Origin: an uncultured Prevotellaceae bacterium
Lineage (GTDB): Bacteria; Bacteroidota; Bacteroidia; Bacteroidales; Bacteroidaceae
Direction: 5' to 3'
DNA: 64,000 nt
Assembly: GCA_900316645.1 (NCBI GenBank)
Contig: ONDP01000019.1
Location: 1-64,000 of the forward strand
This document shows, piece after piece, positions 17,011-25,321 of this stretch (its first letter is position 1; every line of letters begins with the position of its first letter). The notes beneath the pieces are model-generated. The model ran no database searches. It saw nothing but the letters and a program-made list of their open reading frames with translations, and was not told where the DNA came from. Made by a program: the position numbers and the translations under genes.

Positions 17011-18012
17011 TTATTTTAGGAACTTTTCCAATTCTTCTACCACCTTGTTAGGTTCTATGTCGCGAGCAACGATTTTCCCTTGTTTGTTGGTGACGACCAT
17101 CGAAGGAACAACAAACAATCCCAATTGCTGAACAATAGGTGTCTGAAACATCTGCTCGTCGCAGACGATGGTCCATAGCAGCGAGTCACGATCCACGCGT
17201 TTCTTGCACTCCCGTTTGTCACCGTCGATGCAGATGCTGATGAGCGACAACTCCTGCGGATATTGTTTCTGTAATTTTCTGAGTTTTCGCTGTATGTCCG
17301 TGCTGGGGAAGTTCCATGTAGCCCATGTCGAGATGACGCCAATCTTACCCTTTACCTGACTGGTTGATATGCTCTTGCCATTGATATCGGTAGAACTGAC
17401 AACTGGCAGCAATGCCTGCAGTCGGCTGTTTTTCAGTCCGTCCAATTGCTTCTTCAGCTTGTGCAGTCGTCCGTTGTCAGGATTGGCCTTCAGCATCAGT
17501 GTTGCCAATCGCTGTGCCTCTGCGTAGTCGGGTGTCTTGGCATTGACGAAATACTTGTCCAGCAAGTAGATGCTGATCATCGAACTTGGCTCCTCCTGAA
17601 TATATTCGGCAACGGCAGCTGCTATCTCGGGTGGAGTGAGCTTGTTCAGACGGATGCGCAACTTGGTCAGTTCGTCATTCTCGTCGGTTCCGGTGATGGT
17701 CATCTCTTTCAGATGAGTGGCGTCGCCCTTGATTTCCACCTCTTCACCTGGTGATGCAAACACAGCCTGTTCGCTGAAATTGGGGAATACCAGCATGAGT
17801 GTGATATCTTTGCGCACCTCCTTCTCATAGGCGAAACGCCCATTCTGCACTTTGATGGTGTCGATACCCACAAAGGCTCCGTCGGGACTATACACCAGAA
17901 ACTGGCCTTGGTTGATGTTACGCAAGCGTCCTGCCAGTCGGAATTGGTTCCCTGAGGGGCCGCAACTGGTTAAGAGCAATAGGGCGAGAAGGGTAAAAAG
18001 TATTTTTTTCAT
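17011..18012 (-). CDS. Thioredoxin-like lipoprotein lacking the CxxC active site
   Basis: The lipoprotein (lipobox LTSC, Cys17) has an N-terminal all-beta DUF4369-like domain ('GQFLVYSPDGAFVGIDTIKVQNGRF'), a helical middle, and a C-terminal TlpA/ResA-type thioredoxin fold (about 205-333). Where active relatives read WCxxC, this one reads WATWNFPS (near residue 235), so both redox cysteines are gone. A cis-proline-type segment (FVVPSMVV) remains. It is probably a binding or scaffold protein rather than an oxidoreductase. Its ATG overlaps the stop of the TPR lipoprotein by 4 nt (ATGA), showing an operon. Confidence 0.82.
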   Translation of the reverse strand: MKKILFTLLALLLLTSCGPSGNQFRLAGRLRNINQGQFLVYSPDGAFVGIDTIKVQNGRFAYEKEVRKDITLMLVFPNFSEQAVFASPGEEVEIKGDATHLKEMTITGTDENDELTKLRIRLNKLTPPEIAAAVAEYIQEEPSSMISIYLLDKYFVNAKTPDYAEAQRLATLMLKANPDNGRLHKLKKQLDGLKNSRLQALLPVVSSTDINGKSISTSQVKGKIGVISTWATWNFPSTDIQRKLRKLQKQYPQELSLISICIDGDKRECKKRVDRDSLLWTIVCDEQMFQTPIVQQLGLFVVPSMVVTNKQGKIVARDIEPNKVVEELEKFLK

Positions 18013-19670
18013 TTCTTAAACTCCAAATCCTTATCGGCATAAGCCTTCAGTGAGGGGTCTTTCTGGATAGCACTGCGAAGGAACGAGGCTGCTGCGTCGC
18101 GATTACCCTGTCGGGCCTGTACGATGGCTGCCAGATAGTCGGTCATAGCGTCAGGGTCTTTCACGTTCTTCAGGGTGCGCTGGGCACGTTCGTAGTCTTT
18201 GTTCAGCAGTTGCGCCAGCGCAGCACTGTTGCTGGGATGATAACCGAAGTCCTGCTGGGCAAGGGCATAGTTGCCTTGTGCCAGATGCAGGTTGCCTAAT
18301 GCCTCCGACAAACCGTAGGCACCAGCCGACTTGGCAATCAGGTTCTCGGCAGTCTGCGTGTCGCCTGCCTGCAGGGCCATCAGTCCCAGGTTTGCGCTGG
18401 CTTCTGTCACGTCGCCAGCCTGTGCGAAATACTGTTTAGCCTCCTCTTTCTTACCCTGCTGCATTGCCAGTACCCCGAGGTTGTTGTATATTCTGCCGTC
18501 CTTGGGATAGAGACGGGCAGTTGTCTTCAAGATATTCTCTTTCTCTGTATCTGTTGTAGCAATCGAGGCAGCATAGATTAGTTCTTCTACGCTCAGTTGC
18601 GAGGCATCCTTCTGATACTGCTCGAAAATCTGGTCGTCATCACGGCCTATCACTTCGTAGTTAATGGTCATGCGGGCGCGTCGCAACTCCGGCAGCACGC
18701 CCTCTGCCAGTTCGCGGAAACCCTGACTCAGGTTTTTGATTTGCTGTTCGCGCTCCTGTGGGTCTTGATACATGGACAGCACGCGCAGGATGACGTCCTT
18801 GTCGGGGATATTGCTGGCCTTCACCAGTTCCTGAAATCCCTCCCAGTCCTGGGCTGTATATTCCGAACTGATACCGCCTTCCAACTTGGCATCCTTCATC
18901 TGCTGGCGAACGTAGCTCTCCGTGTTCTGCTGACGCTTATTGGCCAGTTTCTCGTTCAGCTGCACACCACCGTCGGGCGATGCATAGGCTGATATCTCTA
19001 CGTCAGTGAGGTTCAGTCCCTCTTGGTCGCGGGCTATCTGCTGTAGCATCTTCACGAAGTCCTGAACCGAGTTCGACTGCAGTTCGCTCTTGCGCAGCTC
19101 AGCCTGCTGGATGAGGAAACGGATGTTGGCCTCCTGCTTCTGTTCTGTGATACGTTGGAAAGCGTCCTGAGCCACACAGGGCTGTGCCGACGCTACCGTC
19201 TGGTGATACAGTTCGCTGGTGGCAATCACGCCATTGCCAATCTTGACGGCTGGCACATGGACAGTCTTGTTGCCCACCTTGGCATCAAACGTCAGGTAAA
19301 GGTCGCTCTGCTGCATGGCAGGCTGATAGTCGAAAGCAGTCTTCATCGTGTAGTGACCGCCCAATAAGTAGGAAATCACTTGGTCGTTGCCCATGACCTT
19401 CTCGCCCTGGAAAGTGGCAGGTTGTCCCTGCACCTTCTGCTGTATGCCGTCTTTCGTGAAGCGCAGTTCGGGAATGACGGTCACCACAGCTTTGCGGTTC
19501 ATGTATTGCTCAGGAAACATGCCGTTTATCGTTGCCTGCACCTTACCGCCTTCAGTCTCTAACGGATGGGGGTTAACCTTGAAGTTGTCGGCAGAGAGCG
19601 ATTTCAGTCCTCCGCCACATGATGTCAGCAGTGCCATGGCACCAGCCAGTACTATCAGATTCTTTTTCAT
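18009..19670 (-). CDS. TPR-repeat lipoprotein, OmpA-like middle region
   Basis: The 553-residue lipoprotein (lipobox LTSC, Cys18) has an N-terminal beta-rich part (about 25-175). A central stretch with 'VEISAYASPDGGVQLNEKLANKRQQNTESYV' resembles OmpA-type peptidoglycan-binding domains. At least four TPR-like helical repeats follow from about residue 350 ('IYNNLGVLAMQQGKKEEAKQYF'). This suggests an outer-membrane lipoprotein that contacts the cell wall and organises a partner complex. It is the first gene of a two-gene operon with the cysteine-less thioredoxin-like lipoprotein. Function is not known. Confidence 0.78.
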   Translation of the reverse strand: MKKNLIVLAGAMALLTSCGGGLKSLSADNFKVNPHPLETEGGKVQATINGMFPEQYMNRKAVVTVIPELRFTKDGIQQKVQGQPATFQGEKVMGNDQVISYLLGGHYTMKTAFDYQPAMQQSDLYLTFDAKVGNKTVHVPAVKIGNGVIATSELYHQTVASAQPCVAQDAFQRITEQKQEANIRFLIQQAELRKSELQSNSVQDFVKMLQQIARDQEGLNLTDVEISAYASPDGGVQLNEKLANKRQQNTESYVRQQMKDAKLEGGISSEYTAQDWEGFQELVKASNIPDKDVILRVLSMYQDPQEREQQIKNLSQGFRELAEGVLPELRRARMTINYEVIGRDDDQIFEQYQKDASQLSVEELIYAASIATTDTEKENILKTTARLYPKDGRIYNNLGVLAMQQGKKEEAKQYFAQAGDVTEASANLGLMALQAGDTQTAENLIAKSAGAYGLSEALGNLHLAQGNYALAQQDFGYHPSNSAALAQLLNKDYERAQRTLKNVKDPDAMTDYLAAIVQARQGNRDAAASFLRSAIQKDPSLKAYADKDLEFKK

Positions 19671-19691
19671 ATTTTTCTTTGTTTATTGGTG

Positions 19692-19699
19692 CAAAGGTA
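19692..19699 (-). promoter_or_regulatory. -7 promoter element of TPR lipoprotein operon
   Basis: TACCTTTG on the minus strand, 22 nt before the start, matches TAnnTTTG. Confidence 0.6.
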
Positions 19700-19733
19700 A
19701 TAAGAAAAAGAGTAATAACGAAATAATTTTATT

Positions 19734-20336
19734 TTATTTAGGAAGATAAGTCCTAAATACCATGTAGAAACCGTCAGCACGGATGGTGAAATGGCTGGTT
19801 AGCGATTCGTTGAGGGTTCCCTGCCATAGTTCTTGGTACGCATAGGAATTCCATTTCAACCCCTCCGACGTGATGGTTTTACTTCCAAAATTGAAGATGC
19901 TGACCTGTTGTCCGGGCATTGAGTCAAAAGTCTGTTCCCCTTGTGCCGGTGTGAAGCATCCGGAATCGGTGAACATGGTGCCGTTGATGTTCATCTCACG
20001 GAAATAACGCATCAGTAGCGAGATATTTCCCAAGGTGTGGTCTTCGCGTTTTCCAGTACAGCCTATGTAGGCAATGTCGTGCCACCCCTGTGCCTTGCAA
20101 TATCGGGTTGCTTTCGTCAGGTCGTTGTCTTCTTGTTCGTCCACCTTTATCAAGCGGTCACGGAATTCAACAGGCACCGAGTCGCCGTCGCCTATCACGA
20201 TGTCCGCATTGGGGAAGGCATTGATAGCTCCGTCGCAGCATACTACTCGAGGGGCCTCGTGTAATATTCTTAACGGCAGGGAGTGAGTAGGGAAATCCCC
20301 GTTGGCTAAGATAACTGTGTCGAAAGTTTTTTCCAT
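19734..20336 (-). CDS. tnr3: Thiamine pyrophosphokinase
   Basis: Converts thiamine to thiamine pyrophosphate using ATP. The 200-residue protein has the family motifs GDGDSV, DNDLTKA and 'YIGCTGKREDHTLGN'. The start MEKTFDTVILANGD at 20336 is preferred to upstream in-frame codons, which would read through pnuT coding sequence. Even so it overlaps the pnuT 3' end by 31 nt. It is the last gene of the riboswitch-controlled thiamine operon. The symbol follows the omr1-pnuT-tnr3 naming used for Bacteroidetes; thiN is the Gram-positive name. Confidence 0.92.
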   Translation of the reverse strand: MEKTFDTVILANGDFPTHSLPLRILHEAPRVVCCDGAINAFPNADIVIGDGDSVPVEFRDRLIKVDEQEDNDLTKATRYCKAQGWHDIAYIGCTGKREDHTLGNISLLMRYFREMNINGTMFTDSGCFTPAQGEQTFDSMPGQQVSIFNFGSKTITSEGLKWNSYAYQELWQGTLNESLTSHFTIRADGFYMVFRTYLPK

Positions 20337-20896
20337 TTGAAATATCCAGCTATAGCAATGATGACATAAAGTCCGTAAAGTCCTGCTTTGAAGGGGATGT
20401 CTTTTTGTACATAGAGTATGCAGCAAACTACATCCACCGCAATCCAAAAGAACCATTGCTCGATGTATTTACGAGCCAGTGCCCATAGCCCTACGAACGA
20501 GAGGGCATTGGTAAAGGCGTCGAGTAGGGGCACGGTGGAGTTCGTCCACGTAATCAGTATATAATAGGTGACAGCCCATGCAGCGAAGAAGAAAAAAGCG
20601 ATGGGCAGATAAAGACGCACTGGCGTATGGGTTATCGGCATCTCAGACGTAACTTGATTTTTCTTGCGTCCGAATTTCCAGACGGCATAACCGTAGATAG
20701 CCGCCAGCGTGTAATAGACCGCCATACCCGCATCGCCATAGAGCCCGTGGCTCCAATAGAGATAGATGTCGAGCGCAGGCATGATGATGCCGACCACCCA
20801 AAGAGCGATAGAAGCACGATACTCGAGCCAGATGTATATCAGGCCGAGTATCGTGGTCAATATGTCGAGCCAATGCTCACTGATGAATGATGCCAT
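20306..20896 (-). CDS. pnuT: PnuT-type thiamine transporter (PnuC family)
   Basis: This 196-residue protein has about seven membrane helices and PnuC-family signatures ('EYRASIALWVVGIIMPALDIYLYW', 'WFFWIAVDVVCCILYVQKDIPF'). PnuC proteins move NMN or nicotinamide riboside by facilitated diffusion. Relatives under TPP riboswitches next to thiamine pyrophosphokinase are assigned to thiamine (PnuT), with uptake driven by trapping as the phosphorylated form. The context here fits that exactly: receptor upstream with zero gap, kinase downstream with overlap. Confidence 0.9.
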   Translation of the reverse strand: MASFISEHWLDILTTILGLIYIWLEYRASIALWVVGIIMPALDIYLYWSHGLYGDAGMAVYYTLAAIYGYAVWKFGRKKNQVTSEMPITHTPVRLYLPIAFFFFAAWAVTYYILITWTNSTVPLLDAFTNALSFVGLWALARKYIEQWFFWIAVDVVCCILYVQKDIPFKAGLYGLYVIIAIAGYFKWKKLSTQLS

Positions 20897-23209
20897 TTAG
20901 AAATTGATAGAGAGATGAGCCATCACATTGAAGGGTGCCGAGGGTGCGAAGCCGGCTGCACCGCTGTCGCGCACACCCCATTCATTGACGGCTTTCACGT
21001 TGCCGCTTGCGTCTTTGGTTAACTGAGGTGATGCCCATCCGTTGTTGTCGTATTTCGCATTGAAGATATTGTATAGTGTCATGCCTGCGGTCGCCTCCTT
21101 GATACCTATCGATTTTGCGGCGAAGGTGTACGACAGGTCTATGTTGGTGTTGAAGTGCTTTTTCAGCAACAGAGTTTCGTAGGTCTTCTTCCCGTCAGCG
21201 TCTGTGCATTCCATCTCCCTGAAGCCGGTGTTCGTGAGATATTGGTCGCTGACGTACTGGCTTTGGATACTGGCCTTCAGCCCTCGATAATTGAAGGTGA
21301 AGATGTTGTTCATAATGAAGTCGGGCGAGAAAGCCAGCGGCTGACTGCCTAAGTTGACGTTACTACCATCTGTCAGCGTCACCACCATGTCTTTCACACG
21401 GTTGCGGCTCCAAGTGGCATTGGCATCCCAGCGGAACCAGTCAATGGGCTGCCAGACTGCTTCTAACTCTATACCTAAGCGGTAACTCTTGTCGAGGTTC
21501 TTTGTTAGCGCCTCTCCGATGGCATTAAGTTCTCCCGTTAGCACCAGTTGGTCCTTGTAGTCCATCCAGTAGATATTGGCTCCTGCAGAGAAGTGCTGAC
21601 TCTGGTATTTATACCCTGCCTCCAGGTCGTTAAGGCGCTCTGGCTTGGCAATGACGTCTGTACGGTCGGGATTGGCTATCTGCTGCATGAAGTTATTGCG
21701 AACAGGCTCTTTATGGGCGATACCGTAGGATGCGTACAGCTTGTGGTGTGCGTTGAGGTCATAGTTGACACCAAACTTGGGATTGAAGAAATTGTAGTGG
21801 TTGTCTATCACATACCGCTTGTCATTGTTCATACCATACGCCACGGTGGGATTCTGCATTTTGTAGTCGATGCGGCGGTATTGCAGGTCTATGAAGGCAC
21901 TCAAACCTCTAACAAATTCGTAGGTGGCTTTACCATAGATGTTGAAGTCGGTCTTGCGTGAGTGGTTGCGGTAGTATTCGAAGTCGGGCGACAGTGATGC
22001 AGGTTCGGGAACAGTAGTATTTACACCAGGTTTTGCCCATACGATGTGCCCGAACTGGTCGCCAGAATAGCGGTTCCATCCGCCACCGACAACAGCTTGG
22101 AGATTCCGCTTGTTGTCGTAGTTGAGCGACGCTACCAAGCCATAGAAGTCGTTGTCCATTTTCTGCTGGTCAACCAAGTCTTCTTGAACGCTCTCGTCGG
22201 TGCTCAGTCCGAAGGTCTTCCATGATGTCCCGTACATCTTCTGGGTGGCGGCACTCTGGTATTGCTGGTAATAGCCTTGTCCTTTGGTATAGTGAAGGCC
22301 GATGTTCGACTTTAGCGTGCGGCTGATTAGCTGGTTCCATATCAGCTGGTAATTTTGCTGATGGTAGTTGTCTGTCTGGTCGTTATAATAATGGCAGTTG
22401 CCCTGCTCGTCATAATACTCTCCACATGAGTTGTAGGTGCGCCCATAGAGGCTCTGCTCGTACTTCGAGGTATAGTTCCATGCGTGATAGGTCTCTTCCA
22501 CACCGTTCCAAGTGATGAATTTCACCATGGTGTTGTCGCTGAAATAGCCTCCCTGCAGCAGGTATGAGTTAAGTTTTGTCGAGGCACGGTCCAGATATCC
22601 TTTTGAACCGATGTTCGACAAACGGCCTTGTATGCCCCAGTGTTCAGCGAGTATTCCTGTTCCGAATCGTAGTGTCTCTTTGTGACTATAATAGGAGCCG
22701 CCAGACAGGTCGAGGCCGATAAAGGGTTTGATGCCTACGTTTTCTGTCTGCATATTAAGTGTGGCACCGAAAGCGCCAGCACCATTGGTCGATGTGCCAA
22801 CACCGCGCTGTATCTGCATCGACTGCACGCTGGAGGCAAAGTCGCCCATGTTGACCCAGAACACGGTGGCGCTCTCTGCATCATTCATGGGGATGCCGTT
22901 GGCGGTGATGTTGATACGGCTGGGATCTGTTCCGCGCACACGGAGCGAGGTATAGCCGATACCATTGCCCGCATCCGACGTCATTGTCACCGAGGGGGTT
23001 AGCGACAGCATATAGGGCACATCCTGTCCGAAGTTTACACTCTTAAGCTGTTCCTGCGACATGTTCGTATATGCCACAGGTGTTTTCTTTGTAGCACGGG
23101 TAGCTACTACCTGTACGTCCTGTAACTCCACACTCTTCAGTGTGTCCACTTCTGCTGCCTGCATGTTCATTGTCATGCCCAGCAGACCTAAAAGAAACAA
23201 TCTTTTCAT
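20897..23209 (-). CDS. omr1: TonB-dependent outer-membrane receptor, probably for thiamine
   Basis: The 770-residue protein has a signal peptide (to about residue 18), a TonB-box-like stretch ('VELQDVQVVATRATKK'), a plug domain ('VNFGQDVPYMLSLTPSVTMTSDAGNG') and a 22-strand-type barrel ending in Phe. It lacks the N-terminal carboxypeptidase-like domain of SusC proteins, fitting a small-molecule receptor. A TPP riboswitch in its leader and the downstream pnuT and kinase genes point to thiamine or its phosphates as cargo. Confidence 0.88.
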   Translation of the reverse strand: MKRLFLLGLLGMTMNMQAAEVDTLKSVELQDVQVVATRATKKTPVAYTNMSQEQLKSVNFGQDVPYMLSLTPSVTMTSDAGNGIGYTSLRVRGTDPSRINITANGIPMNDAESATVFWVNMGDFASSVQSMQIQRGVGTSTNGAGAFGATLNMQTENVGIKPFIGLDLSGGSYYSHKETLRFGTGILAEHWGIQGRLSNIGSKGYLDRASTKLNSYLLQGGYFSDNTMVKFITWNGVEETYHAWNYTSKYEQSLYGRTYNSCGEYYDEQGNCHYYNDQTDNYHQQNYQLIWNQLISRTLKSNIGLHYTKGQGYYQQYQSAATQKMYGTSWKTFGLSTDESVQEDLVDQQKMDNDFYGLVASLNYDNKRNLQAVVGGGWNRYSGDQFGHIVWAKPGVNTTVPEPASLSPDFEYYRNHSRKTDFNIYGKATYEFVRGLSAFIDLQYRRIDYKMQNPTVAYGMNNDKRYVIDNHYNFFNPKFGVNYDLNAHHKLYASYGIAHKEPVRNNFMQQIANPDRTDVIAKPERLNDLEAGYKYQSQHFSAGANIYWMDYKDQLVLTGELNAIGEALTKNLDKSYRLGIELEAVWQPIDWFRWDANATWSRNRVKDMVVTLTDGSNVNLGSQPLAFSPDFIMNNIFTFNYRGLKASIQSQYVSDQYLTNTGFREMECTDADGKKTYETLLLKKHFNTNIDLSYTFAAKSIGIKEATAGMTLYNIFNAKYDNNGWASPQLTKDASGNVKAVNEWGVRDSGAAGFAPSAPFNVMAHLSINF

Positions 23210-23264
23210 CTTTTCCTTTAATTTTTAATTCATAAAAATAAAGGGGCTCTCTGTTGTTGATTTT

Positions 23265-23350
23265 GCTCTATCATCCCTACGTCGGTATTGCCCGCATCAG
23301 GTTAAGAGGGTATCATCTCAGCCGCCAACTGACGGCACCCCTTGATAATT
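23265..23350 (-). ncRNA. TPP (THI-element) riboswitch
   Basis: On the minus strand the leader reads AAGGGGTGCC, then GGCTGAGATGATACCCTC, then TTAACCTGATGCGGGCAATACC and GTAGGG. These are the conserved THI-box blocks (CTGAGA, ACCTGATxxxGxTAATACC-like, GTAGGGA). It lies between the -7 element and the receptor start and is expected to switch the operon off when TPP is plentiful. Confidence 0.95.
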
Positions 23351-23358
23351 TCGGGGGG

Positions 23359-23366
23359 CAAAATTA
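23359..23366 (-). promoter_or_regulatory. -7 promoter element of thiamine operon
   Basis: TAATTTTG on the minus strand lies just upstream of the riboswitch and matches TAnnTTTG. Confidence 0.6.
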
Positions 23367-23442
23367 CAAAGAATCGAGCGAAAAACCAAAGGAAATTTAG
23401 TTTTTCTTTCATTTATTTTATTGCCGTTTCGAAAATTTATCG

Positions 23443-23450
23443 TACCTTTG
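23443..23450 (+). promoter_or_regulatory. -7 promoter element of cupin gene
   Basis: TACCTTTG matches TAnnTTTG, 33 nt before the ATG. Confidence 0.6.
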
Positions 23451-23483
23451 CATGCACTATACAACATAAAAAAGAACGAAATT

Positions 23484-23933
23484 ATGAAGAATTTGGTGGT
23501 AGCTGCGCTCATAACAGTTTGCAGCATGAGTATGTTAACCTCTTGCAAGACCAAGACTGCGGCCGTTTCGCAAGTGGAAAGTAAAGAACTGATTCGCACC
23601 AGCCAGAGCTGGGATGGGGTGGAGTTGCCTGACTATTTCAAGGGCCGTCCCGAACTGGTGGCTGTAAAATATGTATTCCCAGCAGGTCAGAAACTGGGAT
23701 GGCACCATCATCCAGTGATGAACTATGGCATCTTGGTACAGGGCGAGTTGACCATTATCGGACAGGATGGGAAGGAGAAAGTGGTGCATGAGGGCGAACC
23801 CGTCGTAGAAATGGTGAATACCATCCATCATGGCGAGAATCGTGGCTCAAAGCCGGTTATCCTTTATATGTTCTATCTCTCGCAGAAAGGCTTACCTCTT
23901 GCCGTACAGCATCCGGAAATCCCGTTGAAATAA
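23484..23933 (+). CDS. Cupin-domain lipoprotein
   Basis: The 149-residue lipoprotein (lipobox LTSC, Cys21) carries one cupin barrel with a metal-type cluster 'GWHHHPVMNYGILVQGELTI' and a second motif around 'VNTIHHGENRG'. The fold suggests a small-ligand binding or dioxygenase/isomerase-like role in the periplasm. ATG 23484 gives the signal peptide; an in-frame codon further up does not. An AraC-type membrane regulator starts 16 nt later, so the two form an operon. Confidence 0.82.
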   Translation: MKNLVVAALITVCSMSMLTSCKTKTAAVSQVESKELIRTSQSWDGVELPDYFKGRPELVAVKYVFPAGQKLGWHHHPVMNYGILVQGELTIIGQDGKEKVVHEGEPVVEMVNTIHHGENRGSKPVILYMFYLSQKGLPLAVQHPEIPLK

Positions 23934-23949
23934 CCAACCCCATTGCATC

Positions 23950-25080
23950 ATGTACGATCAACCATTGCCCGACGATATTCTGTTCTATATGTTATATGGC
24001 GGAGTAGCAGTGCTGACATTCGTGGCCAGCTGCTATCTGTTATTCCGTCGGGGCAATGCCTTTGCCCAAGACATTACTACCCCAATACGTCTGCGGCGAT
24101 GGACGGCAGCTTTCTTTGCTGCTATGACGTTGAGCCATCTGTGGTATCTGCCGACCGCTTTTGCCGATGCGGGCGATGAAGCTAAGCTATACATCTATGT
24201 TGGGGCGATACTTGACTTCTTGTTGGTGATACCCTTGGCGGGCATCATATTGTTGGTGATGCTGCAAGACCGCCGTCGACGGCTGTGGCCCATTGCTGCC
24301 TTTATGGTGCCGCTTGCTGCCGGTGCGCTATGGTGCCTTATCAGTGGTAGCGACGAACTTGTGCCGCCGTTGTATATTTACATGACGGTCGTGAGCGTCA
24401 TCTATATTATATATGTAGTGCGCGCGCAAAGACAATACAGTCGTTGGTTACGCGACAACTATGCCGATTTGGAGCACAAAGAGGTGTGGCAGTGTTATGT
24501 GGTGATGGCATTTATTTTTTTCGTGTTCGGCTACTACGTTTTTGCCAATCAGGCGAAACCTTACGAATACGTTGTTCAGATAAGTGTGGCTATCCTCGTA
24601 TGTTTCCTCCTGTGGCGAGTTGAGACGTTAAGTGACCTCAGCATCTCCCAGCCTCTGTCTGCTGACGAAGAAGCAGTCCCTGACGAGGAGGAGATGATGG
24701 AAGACGATGAACTTTCACAAAACGCAATCGAGACCATTGGACCGTTGCTGCAGGAGTTCTGCATTGACAAGCAACTTTACTTACAGCACGACCTCGCGCT
24801 TTCCCAACTTGCCAAGACCATTGGTACCAACCGCTATTATCTCAGCCAATACTTCTCCTGTCAGGGGATGACTTACAACACTTATATTAATGATTTGCGC
24901 GTCAATCATTTCATCAGTCTCTATCGCGAAACCATTGCTACTGGTCATTTTACCACAGCCCAACAACTGGCTTACGACAGCGGCTACAAGAGTTACAGCA
25001 CCTTCAGCCTTGCCTTCAAACAGCGAATGGGTCAGACTGTAACGTCATGGATGCGAGAGTTTGAAGGTAATAGTGAATAA
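23950..25080 (+). CDS. Membrane-anchored AraC-family transcription regulator
   Basis: The N-terminal half (to about residue 225) has six or seven hydrophobic helices. An acidic linker ('SADEEAVPDEEEMMEDDE') then leads to a C-terminal AraC-type double helix-turn-helix ('LAKTIGTNRYYLSQYF' and 'AYDSGYKSYSTFSLAFKQRMG'). It probably senses a signal at or in the inner membrane and controls transcription from there. The cupin lipoprotein in the same operon may supply or modify the signal. Target genes are unknown. Confidence 0.85.
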   Translation: MYDQPLPDDILFYMLYGGVAVLTFVASCYLLFRRGNAFAQDITTPIRLRRWTAAFFAAMTLSHLWYLPTAFADAGDEAKLYIYVGAILDFLLVIPLAGIILLVMLQDRRRRLWPIAAFMVPLAAGALWCLISGSDELVPPLYIYMTVVSVIYIIYVVRAQRQYSRWLRDNYADLEHKEVWQCYVVMAFIFFVFGYYVFANQAKPYEYVVQISVAILVCFLLWRVETLSDLSISQPLSADEEAVPDEEEMMEDDELSQNAIETIGPLLQEFCIDKQLYLQHDLALSQLAKTIGTNRYYLSQYFSCQGMTYNTYINDLRVNHFISLYRETIATGHFTTAQQLAYDSGYKSYSTFSLAFKQRMGQTVTSWMREFEGNSE

Positions 25081-25101
25081 TTTGCTACCGCTGTAGTAAT
25101 C

Positions 25102-25136
25102 ATAATTATCAATTGTCAATTATCAATTATCAATTA
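25102..25136. repeat. CAATTAT short tandem repeat
   Basis: AATTATCAATTGTCAATTATCAATTATCAATTA-type units of 7 bp repeat about five times after the AraC stop. Such AT-rich arrays are common between Prevotella genes. Confidence 0.7.
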
Positions 25137-25186
25137 GAAAAAGTCCTGTTGTCCTTGCAAAAAAGGACTCCAAAACGACTATACAC

Positions 25187-25226
25187 TTTCAAAATATGCA
25201 AAAAGAGTTTCAAAATATGCAAAATC
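25187..25226 (+). promoter_or_regulatory. Tandem TTTCAAAATATGCAAAA motif, copy A
   Basis: TTTCAAAATATGCAAAA begins at 25187 and again at 25208, a 21-bp spacing or two helix turns. The second copy starts 63 bp before the -7 box TATCTTTG at 25271. Matching pairs occur at 27915 and 42719. It is a candidate binding site for a shared regulator. A further conserved block, AAGTCCTGTTGTCCTTGC, lies at 25141-25158. Confidence 0.6.
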
Positions 25227-25270
25227 TTATTTTTTTAGTTGTTTCTGCATAGTTTTTGTGAGATTTTGCT

Positions 25271-25278
25271 TATCTTTG
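25271..25278 (+). promoter_or_regulatory. -7 promoter element of first amidohydrolase
   Basis: TATCTTTG matches TAnnTTTG, 43 nt before the ATG. Confidence 0.6.
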
Positions 25279-25321
25279 CAAAAGACTATTTTCTAAAACT
25301 ATAAATACTATATATAACATT

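Noticed and set aside
25187-25226. CRISPR-like repeats
   Set aside because: Only two 17-19 bp copies with a few bases between them and no cas genes; they are better read as a tandem regulator site.
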